Assembly (NCBI GenBank): GCA_041912595.1
Contig: JAYRMR010000023.1
Coordinates: forward strand, 1-64,000
Length of the DNA stretch: 64,000 nucleotides
Source of the DNA: Roseateles_B sp041912595
GTDB lineage: Bacteria; Pseudomonadota; Gammaproteobacteria; Burkholderiales; Burkholderiaceae_C
Direction of reading: 5' to 3'
Shown: positions 25,607 to 36,665 of the stretch, one piece after another
How the letters are laid out: every line of letters begins with the position of its first letter
Position numbering within the stretch: the first letter of the stretch is position 1
Made by a program: the position numbers and the translations under genes
The notes under the pieces: generated by a model
Database searches by the model: none
What the model saw: the letters and a program-made list of their open reading frames with translations, nothing else
Told to the model about the DNA's origin: nothing

Positions 25607-27214
25607 TTACATGCGGAAGACGCCAAACTTGGCGTCGGGAATGGGGGCATTCAGCGAGGCCGAGAGGCCCAGCGCCAGCACGCGGCGGGTGTCGGCCGGG
25701 TCGATCACGCCGTCATCCCACAGGCGGGCGCTGGCGTAGTAGGGGTGGCCCTGGTCCTCGTACTGCTGGCGGATGGGCGCCTTGAAGGCCTCCTCCTCCG
25801 CCGCGCTCCACTGGCCGCCCTTGGCCTCGATGCCGTCGCGCTTGACCGTGGCCAGCACGCTGGCGGCCTGCTCGCCGCCCATCACCGAGATGCGGGCGTT
25901 GGGCCACATCCACAGGAAGCGCGGGCTGTAGGCGCGGCCGCACATGCCGTAGTTCCCGGCACCGAAGCTGCCGCCGATGATCACGGTGAACTTGGGCACG
26001 TTGGCGCAGGCCACGGCCGTCACCATCTTGGCGCCGGCGCGGGCGATGCCCTCGTTCTCGTACTTGCGGCCCACCATGAAGCCGGTGATGTTCTGCAGGA
26101 AGACCAGCGGGATCTTGCGCTGGCAGCACAGCTCGATGAAGTGGGCGCCCTTGTTCGCGCTCTCGGCGAAGAGGATGCCGTTGTTGGCCACGATGCCCAC
26201 GGGCATGCCCTCGATGTGGGCGAAGCCGCAGACCAGGGTGTTGCCGTAGCGGGCCTTGAACTCGTCGAAGGCCGAGCCGTCCACGATGCGCGCGATGACC
26301 TCGCGCACGTCGAAGGGCTTGCGGGTGTCCGTGGGGATCACGCCGTGCAGCTCGGCGGGGTCGAACAGCGGGGCCACGGGCGGCTGCACGCGCAGCGGCT
26401 GGGGCTTGGTGCGGTTCAGGCTGGCGACCACGTTGCGGGCCAGGGCCAGGGCGTGGGTGTCGTTCTCGGCCAGATGGTCGGCCACGCCGGAGAGGCGCGT
26501 GTGGACGTCACCGCCGCCGAGGTCCTCGGCGCTCACCACCTCGCCGGTGGCCGCCTTCACCAGCGGCGGGCCGCCCAGGAAGATGGTGCCCTGGTTCTTG
26601 ACGATGATGGTCTCGTCGCTCATGGCCGGCACATAGGCGCCGCCCGCGGTGCAGGAGCCCATCACCACGGCGATCTGCGGAATGCCCTGGGCCGAGAGAT
26701 TGGCCTGGTTGTAGAAGATGCGGCCGAAGTGGTCGCGGTCCGGGAAGACCTCGTCCTGGTTGGGCAGGTTGGCGCCGCCGGAGTCCACGAGGTAGACGCA
26801 GGGGAGCTTGTTCTGCTCCGCGATTTCCTGGGCGCGCAGGTGCTTCTTGACCGTCACCGGGTAGTAGGTGCCGCCCTTGACGGTGGCGTCATTGCAGACG
26901 ATCACGCACTCCACGCCGTTGACGCGGCCGATGCCGGCGATCATGCCGCCGCCCGGGGCGGCGTTGTCGTACATGTCGAGGCCGGCCAGCGGCGCGATCT
27001 CCAGGAAGGGTGTGCCGGGGTCCAGCAGCATCTCGACGCGGTCGCGCGGCAGCAGCTTGCCGCGGGCCGTGTGCTTGGCGCGGGCGGCCTCGCCGCCACC
27101 TTCGGCGATCTTGGCCAGGCGGGCGTTGAGGTCGGCGATCAGGGCCTGCATGGCCTCGGCGTTGGCCTTGAAGTCGGCGGAGCGCGCGTTGAGCTTGCTG
27201 TGCAGCACGGACAT
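25607..27214 (-). CDS. liuB: Methylcrotonyl-CoA carboxylase carboxyltransferase (beta) subunit
   Basis: A 535-residue crotonase-fold carboxyltransferase that moves the carboxyl group from biotin to 3-methylcrotonyl-CoA. The VDSGGANLPNQDEVFPDRDH motif, MGSCTAGGAYVPAMSDE and FLQNITGFMVGRKYENEG are typical of MccB, and GGSFGAGNYGMCGRAYSPRF forms the second oxyanion loop. Full length (about 535). It is the first gene of the minus-strand train; its ATG has GGAGACACC just upstream. A 15-bp site shared with the divergent TetR gene lies 35-49 bases before the start. Confidence 0.95.
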   Translation of the reverse strand: MSVLHSKLNARSADFKANAEAMQALIADLNARLAKIAEGGGEAARAKHTARGKLLPRDRVEMLLDPGTPFLEIAPLAGLDMYDNAAPGGGMIAGIGRVNGVECVIVCNDATVKGGTYYPVTVKKHLRAQEIAEQNKLPCVYLVDSGGANLPNQDEVFPDRDHFGRIFYNQANLSAQGIPQIAVVMGSCTAGGAYVPAMSDETIIVKNQGTIFLGGPPLVKAATGEVVSAEDLGGGDVHTRLSGVADHLAENDTHALALARNVVASLNRTKPQPLRVQPPVAPLFDPAELHGVIPTDTRKPFDVREVIARIVDGSAFDEFKARYGNTLVCGFAHIEGMPVGIVANNGILFAESANKGAHFIELCCQRKIPLVFLQNITGFMVGRKYENEGIARAGAKMVTAVACANVPKFTVIIGGSFGAGNYGMCGRAYSPRFLWMWPNARISVMGGEQAASVLATVKRDGIEAKGGQWSAAEEEAFKAPIRQQYEDQGHPYYASARLWDDGVIDPADTRRVLALGLSASLNAPIPDAKFGVFRM

Positions 27215-27248
27215 GGTGTCTCCTGGCGGGCGGGGTGCGGAGCCTGAT

Positions 27249-27263
27249 CTGAGTCAAGCTCAA
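27249..27263 (-). promoter_or_regulatory. Putative TetR operator, MCC side
   Basis: CTGAGTCAAGCTCAA on the plus strand is the exact reverse complement of the sequence at 27352-27366. It lies 35-49 bases upstream of the MCC beta start. Read toward that gene it is TTGAGCTTGACTCAG and includes a TTGACT that could act as a -35 box, so a bound repressor would block transcription. Confidence 0.7.
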
Positions 27264-27351
27264 TTCATCATGTGAAACCCATTGAATCGTGTTCGCCGGG
27301 CTCGCGAAGCCGTGAGGATACGACATGCGGCAATCCCGCAGCAAGCAAGAC

Positions 27352-27366
27352 TTGAGCTTGACTCAG
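27352..27366 (+). promoter_or_regulatory. Putative TetR operator, regulator side
   Basis: TTGAGCTTGACTCAG, identical to the MCC-side site but facing the tetR gene, ends 22 bases before the preferred start. The pair indicates that one regulator controls both divergent transcripts and its own synthesis. Confidence 0.7.
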
Positions 27367-27388
27367 AATTTCAGGGAGAATGGCCCGC

Positions 27389-28132
27389 ATGAGCCTGCCC
27401 GCCGATCCTCCCGCCGTCATGCCTCCCGCCCTGCAGCGCCGCGCGCCGGCGGGCGCCAAGGCGGAGCAGCGCGTGCGGGACCTCCTGCGCGTCGGCCGCG
27501 AGGTCTTCGCCGCCAAGGGCTACGAGCGGGCCACCACCACCGAGATCGCCAAGCGCCTGGGCATCTCGGAAGCGACGGTGTTCACCTACTTCCGCGGCAA
27601 GCGCGAGCTGTGCATGCGCGTGATCGCCGACTGGTACGACGAGATCATCGAGGCCATCGAACAGGGCCTGCCCCGCGAGGCCCCGATCCGCGAGCAGCTG
27701 GAATTCGTCGTGCACACGCACCTGCGACTGTTCCTGATCCAGGGCACGGGGCTGTGCGAGCTGGTGCTCTCGGAAGGCCGCAAGCGCGAGGCCGACATCA
27801 CCGGCGGCAGCGGCAGCTCCGCAGAGTTCGGCGAGGCCTTCATCGAGCTGCAGCGCCGCTACACCGCGCCGCTGATGGAGCTGCTCTCCCGCGGGCAGCA
27901 GCTGGGCCAGGTGCGGCAGGACATCCCCTTGCGCATGCTGCGCTCGCTGGTCTTCGGGCCGATGGAGCACATGCTGTGGGAGGTGATCATCGCGGGCCGG
28001 CAGATCAACGTCGACCAGAGCGCCCGCGACCTCGTCGCCCTGCTGTGGCCCGCCCTGCAGGCGCCGGAGGCGGAGCTGCAGCGCCTGCGCGCCCTGAAGA
28101 CGACGCTGCAGCAGGCGCTGGAACAGGCCTGA
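27389..28132 (+). CDS. TetR/AcrR family repressor of the leucine-catabolic cluster
   Basis: A 247-residue regulator. The N-terminal helix-turn-helix is clear (AAKGYERATTTEIAKRLGIS, then EATVFTYFRGKRELCMRV). The C-terminal ligand domain (about 80-240) is all-helical. I prefer the ATG at 27389, ten bases after AGGGAG, over the ATG at 27380, which overlaps that ribosome site. The gene is divergent from the MCC beta gene and the intergenic region carries two identical inverted 15-bp sites. Regulation by a branched acyl-CoA is plausible but only inferred. In other proteobacteria the liu cluster is often controlled by a MerR-type LiuR, so a TetR here is a difference. Confidence 0.85.
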   Translation: MSLPADPPAVMPPALQRRAPAGAKAEQRVRDLLRVGREVFAAKGYERATTTEIAKRLGISEATVFTYFRGKRELCMRVIADWYDEIIEAIEQGLPREAPIREQLEFVVHTHLRLFLIQGTGLCELVLSEGRKREADITGGSGSSAEFGEAFIELQRRYTAPLMELLSRGQQLGQVRQDIPLRMLRSLVFGPMEHMLWEVIIAGRQINVDQSARDLVALLWPALQAPEAELQRLRALKTTLQQALEQA

Positions 28133-28164
28133 CCGCGCCCAGGCCGCGCCGGGTGCGCTCCATG

Positions 28165-28191
28165 AAAAACGCCCCGTCGTCGCGGGGCGTT
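28165..28191 (-). terminator. Rho-independent terminator, chalcone-isomerase-like gene
   Basis: AACGCCCCG / CGGGGCGTT stem with a 6-base loop. On the minus strand it is followed by a run of T residues, 22 bases after the stop codon of the gene at 28213. The same stem could also slow plus-strand readthrough from tetR. Confidence 0.88.
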
Positions 28192-28212
28192 CACCGGTGA
28201 GCGAAGGGCCGC

Positions 28213-28806
28213 TCAGCCTTCGAGCTTGACCAGCCCCAGCAGGCCGTCACGCGTGGAATCGCGCACCTTCGGGCCGATCCACACCTTCATCATCATCGGG
28301 AAGAAGGCCTCGCCCGCGATGGGGTCGCCCAGGCGCTTGCCGTTGAGCGAGAACTCGGTGTTCTTCTCGACCGGGTTGTAGTCGATGACCACCAGATCGC
28401 CCTTGTTGACCTTGCTGCGCTGGCCGAAGACGGCGCCGAGCTGCGAGGTGGCGATGATGTTGGCCGAGAATTCCTCGGTCGTCACGTTCTGGCGGATGCG
28501 GTCCAGCATGGCATTGGCCAGATCCTTGGCGGACACGGCGCGCAGCATGTAGAACTGGATGCGCTTGGGGCCCTTGATGCCCGTGGCGCCTTCCATGGTC
28601 GTCTGCTTGCTGGGCAGGTAGAAGGCCACGACGGTGGAGCGGGTCGAGAGAATGCTCGAGGCCGCAATGCCATTCAGGACGAGGTTCTGGTTGCCCACGG
28701 CGGCCGTGGTCGGGAAGTCGAAGCCCTCGAACTTGACGTCCGTGGCCTGTGCCGAGCCGGCCAGCACGAGCAGGCCCATCGCGAGGGGTCGCAGGAATCG
28801 CAGCAT
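28213..28806 (-). CDS. Exported chalcone-isomerase-fold protein
   Basis: A 197-residue periplasmic protein with a signal peptide (MLRFLRPLAMGLLVLAGSAQA, cleavage about 21/22). The mature part contains GNQNLVLNGIAASSILSTRS, VVAFYLPSK and FFPMMMKVWIGPKV, matching the chalcone isomerase-like domain (PF16036) found in bacterial secreted proteins. These bacterial forms are not known to be flavonoid enzymes, and a lipid or fatty-acid binding role has been suggested for related folds. The final LGLVKLEG is the usual end of the domain. It stands alone with its own terminator downstream. Confidence 0.8.
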   Translation of the reverse strand: MLRFLRPLAMGLLVLAGSAQATDVKFEGFDFPTTAAVGNQNLVLNGIAASSILSTRSTVVAFYLPSKQTTMEGATGIKGPKRIQFYMLRAVSAKDLANAMLDRIRQNVTTEEFSANIIATSQLGAVFGQRSKVNKGDLVVIDYNPVEKNTEFSLNGKRLGDPIAGEAFFPMMMKVWIGPKVRDSTRDGLLGLVKLEG

Positions 28807-29090
28807 CTTGTCTCCTTGACATGCGGCAGCGCCACATCACATGAAGGTACTGCCAGGGGGCGGATCATAGAGAAGTGCGCTCGCCGACGCAGCAGCGCAG
28901 TCCGGCAAGATTACGCAGCTTGCGCCGATTCGGCAGGCGCCTCTAGCTGGATTGCTGTGCATTTCACGCCAACACTGGCAGCATCCGCCCCATTCCCCGT
29001 CCCGGCGCTCCCGGGCCCGCCCGCAACGCTGCCGCGCCGACCGCACGGCGGCGTCTTGCGCCTTCCCCTTTTCCAGCAATCAGGACCACC

Positions 29091-30095
29091 ATGAAGAAGT
29101 ACACCCTGGCCCTCCTCGCTGCCACTGCCGCCCTCGGCACGGCCCATGCCACCGAAAACGGCCAGCTGCGCGCCCTGCTCGGCGCGCCGAGCTATGAACT
29201 GGCCTCGCCGCAGTTCCCCGGCTGGTACGGCCAGCTCTGGCTGCAGCACTACAGCGCCAAGCGCCTGAAGGGCGACGACGGCCAGGCCCTGCAGACGCAG
29301 GCCGCCACGCCGCTGGGCACGCTGCCCGTGCAGATCCAGGGCGAAATCGACGCCGACGTCTTCGTGACGCGCGGCACCTGGGTCACCGAGAAGCTGGTCG
29401 CCGAAGGCCGCCTGGGCTTCTCCGCCACCCTGCCCTTCATCCGCCAGCGCAATGACATCCGCCTGAGCGCCACCCTGCCCGCCGGCGTGCCGGCCGGTGC
29501 CGCCACCGCCGTGCAGGCGCTGCTCGACCAGCAGAGCGCCGCGCGCTCCGGCAGCAAGACCGGCCAGGGCGATCTGGACGTGGCCGGCTTCGTGGACTGG
29601 CAGAACGACGACAGCCGCCTGGTGCTGGGCCTGAGCGCGGTCGCCCCGACGGGCGCCTACGACGCGCAGCGCGCCGTGAACCCGGGCGCCGGCAAGTTCT
29701 GGACGGTGCGCCCGCTGGTGATCGCGTCGAAGGTCTGGGAAAACGGCGTGGAGCTGGGCCTGCGCGCCACCTACTCCGTCAACACCCGCAACACCGCGAC
29801 CGACGTCCGCTCCGGCCAGTACCTGCACGCGGACTACGCCGCCATGTACCGCATCAACGACGAATGGCGCACCGGCCTGCAGGGCTACCTGGTCGAGCAG
29901 ACCACCCGCGACAACGGCCCGGGCGTCGCCGCCAACGGCAACAAGGCCCGCGTGCGCTCGCTGGGCCCGATGGTGGCCTACGTGTCGGAAGACGGCGTGT
30001 GGTCGGCCGAGTTCAAGGTCGCCAAGGAGTTCAGCGTGCGCAACCGCCCGGAAGGCACGACCGCCTGGGTGCGGCTGAATCTGCGCCTGGATTGA
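29091..30095 (+). CDS. Outer-membrane beta-barrel, SphA/phenol-degradation MetA-like
   Basis: A 334-residue exported protein. The signal peptide is MKKYTLALLAATAALGTAHA (cleavage about 20/21). The mature protein opens with TENGQLRALLGAPSYEL, typical of the SphA / 'MetA pathway of phenol degradation' family (PF13557), and alternates short amphipathic strands such as LVLGLSAVAPTGAYD and GLRATYSVNTRN. The C-terminus ends in alternating residues (AWVRLNLRLD), as in a barrel strand. The family is thought to move hydrophobic aromatic compounds across the outer membrane. No degradation genes are adjacent, so the substrate is open. It is followed by a clear terminator. Confidence 0.75.
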   Translation: MKKYTLALLAATAALGTAHATENGQLRALLGAPSYELASPQFPGWYGQLWLQHYSAKRLKGDDGQALQTQAATPLGTLPVQIQGEIDADVFVTRGTWVTEKLVAEGRLGFSATLPFIRQRNDIRLSATLPAGVPAGAATAVQALLDQQSAARSGSKTGQGDLDVAGFVDWQNDDSRLVLGLSAVAPTGAYDAQRAVNPGAGKFWTVRPLVIASKVWENGVELGLRATYSVNTRNTATDVRSGQYLHADYAAMYRINDEWRTGLQGYLVEQTTRDNGPGVAANGNKARVRSLGPMVAYVSEDGVWSAEFKVAKEFSVRNRPEGTTAWVRLNLRLD

Positions 30096-30130
30096 TGCCG
30101 CGGGCCTGACGCCAGGCCTCGCAGGAACGC

Positions 30131-30162
30131 AAAGGGGGATCGGCCGAGCCGATCCCCTTTTT
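30131..30162 (+). terminator. Rho-independent terminator after the SphA-like gene
   Basis: A long stem, AAAGGGGGATCGG / CCGATCCCCTTT, ends in a run of five T residues, 35 bases past the stop codon. Confidence 0.93.
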
Positions 30163-30260
30163 GTTTGTCCGCCTCGCGACGCAAGGCCCCGCGATCATCG
30201 GCTGCGGACCGGTGGCCACCAAGCACCGCACAGGCAAGGCACAGGCGCCGCGCGCACAAG

Positions 30261-30287
30261 AAAAAAGGCCGGGCATGGCCCGGCCTT
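30261..30287 (-). terminator. Rho-independent terminator after the TonB-dependent receptor gene
   Basis: On the minus strand an AAGGCCGGG / CCCGGCCTT stem with a short loop is followed by six T residues, 45 bases past the receptor stop codon. Confidence 0.92.
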
Positions 30288-30332
30288 GTTCTAGGCGGGC
30301 GCCCATCGGACGCCCGCATCGTGGAGACAAGC

Positions 30333-33143
30333 TTAGAACTTGTACTCGGCACCCACCTTGATGGTGCGGGGACGCACGCCGTAACCGCCGCGCAGGTCGA
30401 CCGGGTACTCGTCGTGGAACAGGTTGCCGACGTTCATGCTCAGACGCAGGTTCTTGATGCCGCTGTAGGACATGTTGAAGCTGGTCACGATGTCCTTGCC
30501 GTAGTAGCAAGGCAGGCTGCCGGGCTTCAGGCTGGCACGGCAGGCGGACTCGCCCCAGGTGCCTTCCGTCGTCTCGTCGCCGTTCAGCTCGGTACGCGAG
30601 GTGTAGTTGAAGCGCAGACCAGCGGTCCAGTCGCCACGGGCCCACTGGGTTGCCAGGATGGAACGCACACGCGGCGTGCCACGCAGGCCGACGGTGTTCG
30701 GGCGCCATTCGTTGGCGTCGATGTCCCAGCCGCGCGACTTCAGGGCGTACGTGGTCTGCCAGCCGAGGGTGAACGTGCCGACGTCGCTGACCTTGAAGCG
30801 AGCCTTCAGGTCCACGTCGATGCCGGAGGACTCGGTCTTGCCGAAGTTCTCATACTGCAGCAGCAGCGTGATCAGCTGACCAGCGTCCCACTTCAGGTTG
30901 GCACCGGGCTTCAGCGCGTTGGCGCGGTTGGCCCAGATCTGGTCTTGCGACGAGATCGGCTGACGGGCGATCAGGGCTGCGTAGTCAGCCTTGTCTTCAC
31001 GGGCCAGGACGTAGTCCGGATCGCGGTAGGAGATTTCGTCGCGGCGCTCGATGTGGAAGTAATCCACGGCCACGGAGAAGTCACGCACCGGCTCGAACAC
31101 GAAACCGACGGTCTTGCTGGTGGACAGCTCAGGCTTCAGCTTGGCGTTGGCCGAGATCATGGCCGGCACCGACACCGAGCAGCCCGAGTTGTAGGCCACG
31201 GTGGCGTCAGCGCGGTCGTTGGCGTCGCCCAGCTTCAGCGCGTCACGGATGGCCGTGGCGGCGTCGCAGCGCTTCGGATCGTAGGTGCCGTTGAAGAAGC
31301 CGGTCAGGCCGACCTTGCCCAGCGTTTCCGGGATGTTGGGGGCGCGGAAGCCACCAGCGATCGTGCCGCGCAGCAGGAACTGCGGGCTGGCTTCCCAGCG
31401 CAGACCGAGCTTGGGGGACACGCGGCCGTCGAAGCCCGAGGCCTTGTCGAAGCGCAGAGCGCCGTTGGCGGTCAGGCCCTTGACGACCGGACCTTCCAGC
31501 TCGACGAAGGCAGCCGTCAGCTTGCGATCGCCTTCCACCCAGACGGAGCCACGGCCGATCAGCTCGGCGTTCATGACGTTGTCGCTGGACTTGATCTTCA
31601 CGTGCTCGTCACGCAGATCCACGCCCACGGCCATCTGCAGCGCGCCGGCGGGCAGCTTGGCGACTTCGCCGCTGACCTTGGCATCGATGAAGCGGGTGCG
31701 GTTCTCACCCTTCATGTCCAGTTCCGGGAACATGCGGTCCAGCAGTTCCTGGCTGTTCTGGCCACCGATCTTGTACTCGCCGCTCTCGACGGCGTTGGTG
31801 TAGGCGGTGCGATGAGCGCCACGGCCACCCTTCTTGGCTTCAGCGCCGATCTGGCCGACGGCGGTTTCCCAGTCCCAGTTGCCGTAGGTGCCACGGGCAC
31901 CGGCCATCACACGGTACTGATCGGCAGTGGCGGGAGCTTCCCACATGTCGATGTTGTCCATGAAGCGGTATTCCAGGCCAGCGATGCCACCGGTGTTGTT
32001 GGCCGGGTTGTTGGCGGCCAGCAGGGGCTTGTTCACGGTCTGGATGGTCTTGCTGTTGCCATCGAACCAGCGCGAGGGGGTGCCGGGGCTCGAGGTCGAG
32101 AACGGCAGGTCGCGGTACTTGGTCTCGGTGTGCGACAGGCTCACCTCGGCGAACGCTTCCACGTTCTCGTTCACGGCGTAGCGGCCAGCCGTGTACAGGT
32201 TCACGCGCTTGGCGGGATCCGAGTAGGGGTTGATGCCGGTCAGATCGCTCGTGCAGGCCTTGGCGCTGTTCAGCTGGTTGGCCGGGCACAGGGGGCTGGC
32301 CACGCGTGCGGTCGCGATGAAGTTGCCGTTCTTGTCCTTCGAGCCCTTCAGCAGGTTGCCAGGCCAGGAGGTCAGCACGGGATCGCCGAAGGCGGGGCTG
32401 ACGAACTGCTTGTGCCACGCGGGGTAGTAGGGCACCACGTCGGCTTGCACATAACCTTCGCGCTTGTACAGCTCGAGGTTGGCCAGCACGTTGTAGCGGT
32501 CACGGGCCATGTCGCCCATGCCGGCCACGATGCCAGCGGTGGTCTGCTTGCCGATGTTGGGCGAGGTGCCCTGCTGGTAGCTGGCGGACACGCCCACGCC
32601 GTTGTAGTCGCGGCGGGTGATGATGTTGATCACGCCGGCCATGGCGTCGGAGCCGTAGATGGCGGAGGCGCCGTCCTTCAGGATTTCCACGCGGTCGATC
32701 ACGTCGGCCGGGATGGAGTCGATGTTGACGAAGGTTTCCTTGGCGCCGTCGGCCAGGCCGAAGTTGGCGATGCGGCGGCCGTTCAGCAGCACCAGCGTCG
32801 CACCCTTGCCCAGACCACGCATGCCCACGCCGGAAGCGCCAGCGGCGAAGCTGGTGCTGCTGCCGTCGTCACGCAGTTCGCCGGTGTTGGTGGCGGTGAT
32901 GGTGTCCAGCACCTGGCGCACGGTGTTGGCGCCGGTCTGCTTGACTTCATTGCGGGTGATCACCTGGACCGGGGATGCGGTCTCGGCGGCCAGGCGCTTG
33001 ATGTTGGAGCCGGTGATTTCCACGCGCTGCAGTTGCACGGGTTCCGACTGGGCCTGGGCGTGTGCCGACAGGCAGGCGACGCTGCTGGCGATGGCCAGGG
33101 TGGACAGCGCAAGCTTGCGCTGGCTGATGATGATTCGAGACAT
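30333..33143 (-). CDS. TonB-dependent outer-membrane receptor
   Basis: A 936-residue receptor. The start at MSRIIISQRKLALSTLAIAS gives a clean signal peptide (cleavage after SAHAQA, about residue 30). A longer frame upstream adds an unlikely N-terminus. The plug domain follows (VEITGSNIKR, ASPVQVITRNEV, NGRRIANFG, EILKDGASAIYGSDAMAGVINIITR). The large barrel ends RTIKVGAEYKF with the terminal Phe needed for BAM assembly. The plug is of the type that takes up organic solutes or peptides in Burkholderiales and Xanthomonads; the ligand is unknown. The gene has fewer rare third-position extremes than its neighbours, which suggests strong expression. It has its own terminator. Confidence 0.93.
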   Translation of the reverse strand: MSRIIISQRKLALSTLAIASSVACLSAHAQAQSEPVQLQRVEITGSNIKRLAAETASPVQVITRNEVKQTGANTVRQVLDTITATNTGELRDDGSSTSFAAGASGVGMRGLGKGATLVLLNGRRIANFGLADGAKETFVNIDSIPADVIDRVEILKDGASAIYGSDAMAGVINIITRRDYNGVGVSASYQQGTSPNIGKQTTAGIVAGMGDMARDRYNVLANLELYKREGYVQADVVPYYPAWHKQFVSPAFGDPVLTSWPGNLLKGSKDKNGNFIATARVASPLCPANQLNSAKACTSDLTGINPYSDPAKRVNLYTAGRYAVNENVEAFAEVSLSHTETKYRDLPFSTSSPGTPSRWFDGNSKTIQTVNKPLLAANNPANNTGGIAGLEYRFMDNIDMWEAPATADQYRVMAGARGTYGNWDWETAVGQIGAEAKKGGRGAHRTAYTNAVESGEYKIGGQNSQELLDRMFPELDMKGENRTRFIDAKVSGEVAKLPAGALQMAVGVDLRDEHVKIKSSDNVMNAELIGRGSVWVEGDRKLTAAFVELEGPVVKGLTANGALRFDKASGFDGRVSPKLGLRWEASPQFLLRGTIAGGFRAPNIPETLGKVGLTGFFNGTYDPKRCDAATAIRDALKLGDANDRADATVAYNSGCSVSVPAMISANAKLKPELSTSKTVGFVFEPVRDFSVAVDYFHIERRDEISYRDPDYVLAREDKADYAALIARQPISSQDQIWANRANALKPGANLKWDAGQLITLLLQYENFGKTESSGIDVDLKARFKVSDVGTFTLGWQTTYALKSRGWDIDANEWRPNTVGLRGTPRVRSILATQWARGDWTAGLRFNYTSRTELNGDETTEGTWGESACRASLKPGSLPCYYGKDIVTSFNMSYSGIKNLRLSMNVGNLFHDEYPVDLRGGYGVRPRTIKVGAEYKF

Positions 33144-33484
33144 TGGAAAGCCCTCTGACATGGCGCCACTTGTGGCGGAGCCGTAGCTCTGATGTAGTAG
33201 TTGCCCGCTGCCAAGTCCCCGACGTGCGGTACACCGGACAGCGCCGGGCGATTGTTTCATCCGTGTGTAGAAACGTATCTGGGAACTCCACCAAGTCTGC
33301 GGGCAAGTGATGCAGGAATGCCACAGAACCCGAAGGGAGCGCGACGCCGTGCGCGCGCAGCGCCCGCCCCGAAGCCGTTTCCGACCCCTCTCAGCACTCC
33401 TTCTGCCCCGACGGACCCCTCACACCGTGAGCAGCTGCACACATTCCAGGCAGTGGCCGGGGTGGTGCGCGTCGCGGCAGGGGT
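33144..33484. other. Intergenic region between receptor and copper chaperone genes
   Basis: This 341-base stretch must contain the receptor promoter. GAGGG lies 8-12 bases before the receptor ATG on the minus strand and may serve as ribosome site. TGGCGCCACTTGTGGCG at 33164-33180 is an imperfect palindrome in the leader. I see no convincing -35/-10 pair, small RNA or open frame with coding character. Confidence 0.5.
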
Positions 33485-33682
33485 TTACACCAGTTTCGGC
33501 GGGTAGCCAGCCTCGGTAAGCGCCGCCACCAGCCGGGCATCCTCGGCAGTGCTGGCGACCTGCACGGTTCGGGCCTCGCGCTGGAATTCCAGCTTCACCG
33601 CGGGATCGACCGCCGTCAGGGCTTCGGTGATGGCCGCCACGCAGTGGCCGCAGCTCATGTCGGGAAGATGGAAGGTCCGCAT
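33485..33682 (-). CDS. copZ: Copper chaperone, heavy-metal-associated domain
   Basis: A 65-residue single HMA domain with the metal motif MSCGHC (MRTFHLPDMSCGHCVAAI). It should carry Cu(I) in the cytoplasm to the CopA ATPase encoded divergently. The start at 33682 has AGGAG 8 bases upstream; the longer frame would include promoter sequence. The end YPPKLV matches the usual C-terminal strand. Expression probably depends on the MerR-type promoter at 33714-33744. Confidence 0.9.
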   Translation of the reverse strand: MRTFHLPDMSCGHCVAAITEALTAVDPAVKLEFQREARTVQVASTAEDARLVAALTEAGYPPKLV

Positions 33683-33713
33683 GAAAGGCTCCTTGAAAGT
33701 TGATTCGTGCCGC

Positions 33714-33744
33714 AGCTTATTCATTGCCATCATGGCAAGGTCAA
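33714..33744 (-). promoter_or_regulatory. MerR/CueR-type promoter of copZ
   Basis: On the minus strand TTGACC (-35) and TAAGCT (-10) are separated by 19 bases, the stretched spacing that MerR-family activators require. A perfect 15-base palindrome, TTGCCATCATGGCAA (33724-33738), fills the spacer. The leader to the copZ ATG would be about 24 bases. Confidence 0.85.
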
Positions 33745-33782
33745 GGGCAGACCCGGGCAGGAATCGGGCCGGAGCTCCTGGC

Positions 33783-33813
33783 TTGACCTTACCATCAGGT
33801 GAAGCTTGAGACT
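33783..33813 (+). promoter_or_regulatory. MerR/CueR-type promoter of copA
   Basis: TTGACC at 33783-33788 is followed 19 bases later by GAGACT at 33808-33813. The spacer begins TTACCATCAGGTGAAG, an imperfect dyad that resembles the copZ-side operator (both read TTGACCTT.CCAT). The start point would fall almost at the copA ATG (33820), so the copA message may have little or no leader. Confidence 0.7.
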
Positions 33814-33819
33814 GGCGCC

Positions 33820-36224
<2,405 letters not shown>

Positions 36225-36228
<4 letters not shown>

Positions 36229-36638
36229 ACGGACGTCTCAACATCGGCGAGGCCGCGGCGCGCTCGGGCGTGTCGGCCAAGATGCTGCGCCACTACGAAA
36301 GCCTCGGCCTGCTCGGCGAGGTGCCCCGCACGGAGTCCGGCTACCGGCAGTACAGCGAGCGCGAGGTCCATCTGCTGCGCTTCATCCGGCGCGGCCGGGA
36401 CCTGGGCTTCTCGATGGCGGAGATCGCCGAGCTGCTGCGGCTCTGGCAGGACCGCGACCGGGCCAGCAGCCAGGTGAAGAAGATCGCGCAGGCCCACATC
36501 GCCGACCTCGACCGCCGGCTCGCGGAGATGCAGGCCATGCGCCAGACCCTGCTGCAGCTCACGCAGTGCTGCCACGGCGACGAACGGCCAGACTGCCCCA
36601 TCCTCGAGGGCCTGGCGGGGGGCGCGGTGAGCGACTGA
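36225..36638 (+). CDS. cueR: CueR-like MerR-family copper regulator
   Basis: A 137-residue regulator. The N-terminal winged helix (LNIGEAAARSGVSAKMLRHY) is standard. A dimerisation helix (about 75-112) precedes a metal-binding loop QCCHGDERPDCPIL with Cys116 and Cys124, spaced like the Cu(I)-binding pair of E. coli CueR; Cys115 is extra. It overlaps copA by 4 bases, so regulator and pump are coupled. It should act on the two 19-base-spacer promoters between copZ and copA. Confidence 0.93.
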
Positions 36639-36665
36639 ACGCCGGGGCCGCTCGCGGCGGCCTCG

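Noticed and set aside
27268..27388. Small RNA or tRNA in the tetR-liuB gap
   Set aside because: No cloverleaf or terminator; the only clear structure is the pair of 15-bp sites, better read as operators.
30165..33158. A 997-codon plus-strand open frame opposite the TonB-dependent receptor
   Set aside because: No domain, signal or ribosome site; composition is the complement of the receptor gene. It also crosses the receptor's terminator.
33201..33519. Short plus-strand open frames between receptor and copper chaperone
   Set aside because: Arg/Ser/Pro-rich translations with no ribosome site or hydrophobic pattern; they look like noise.
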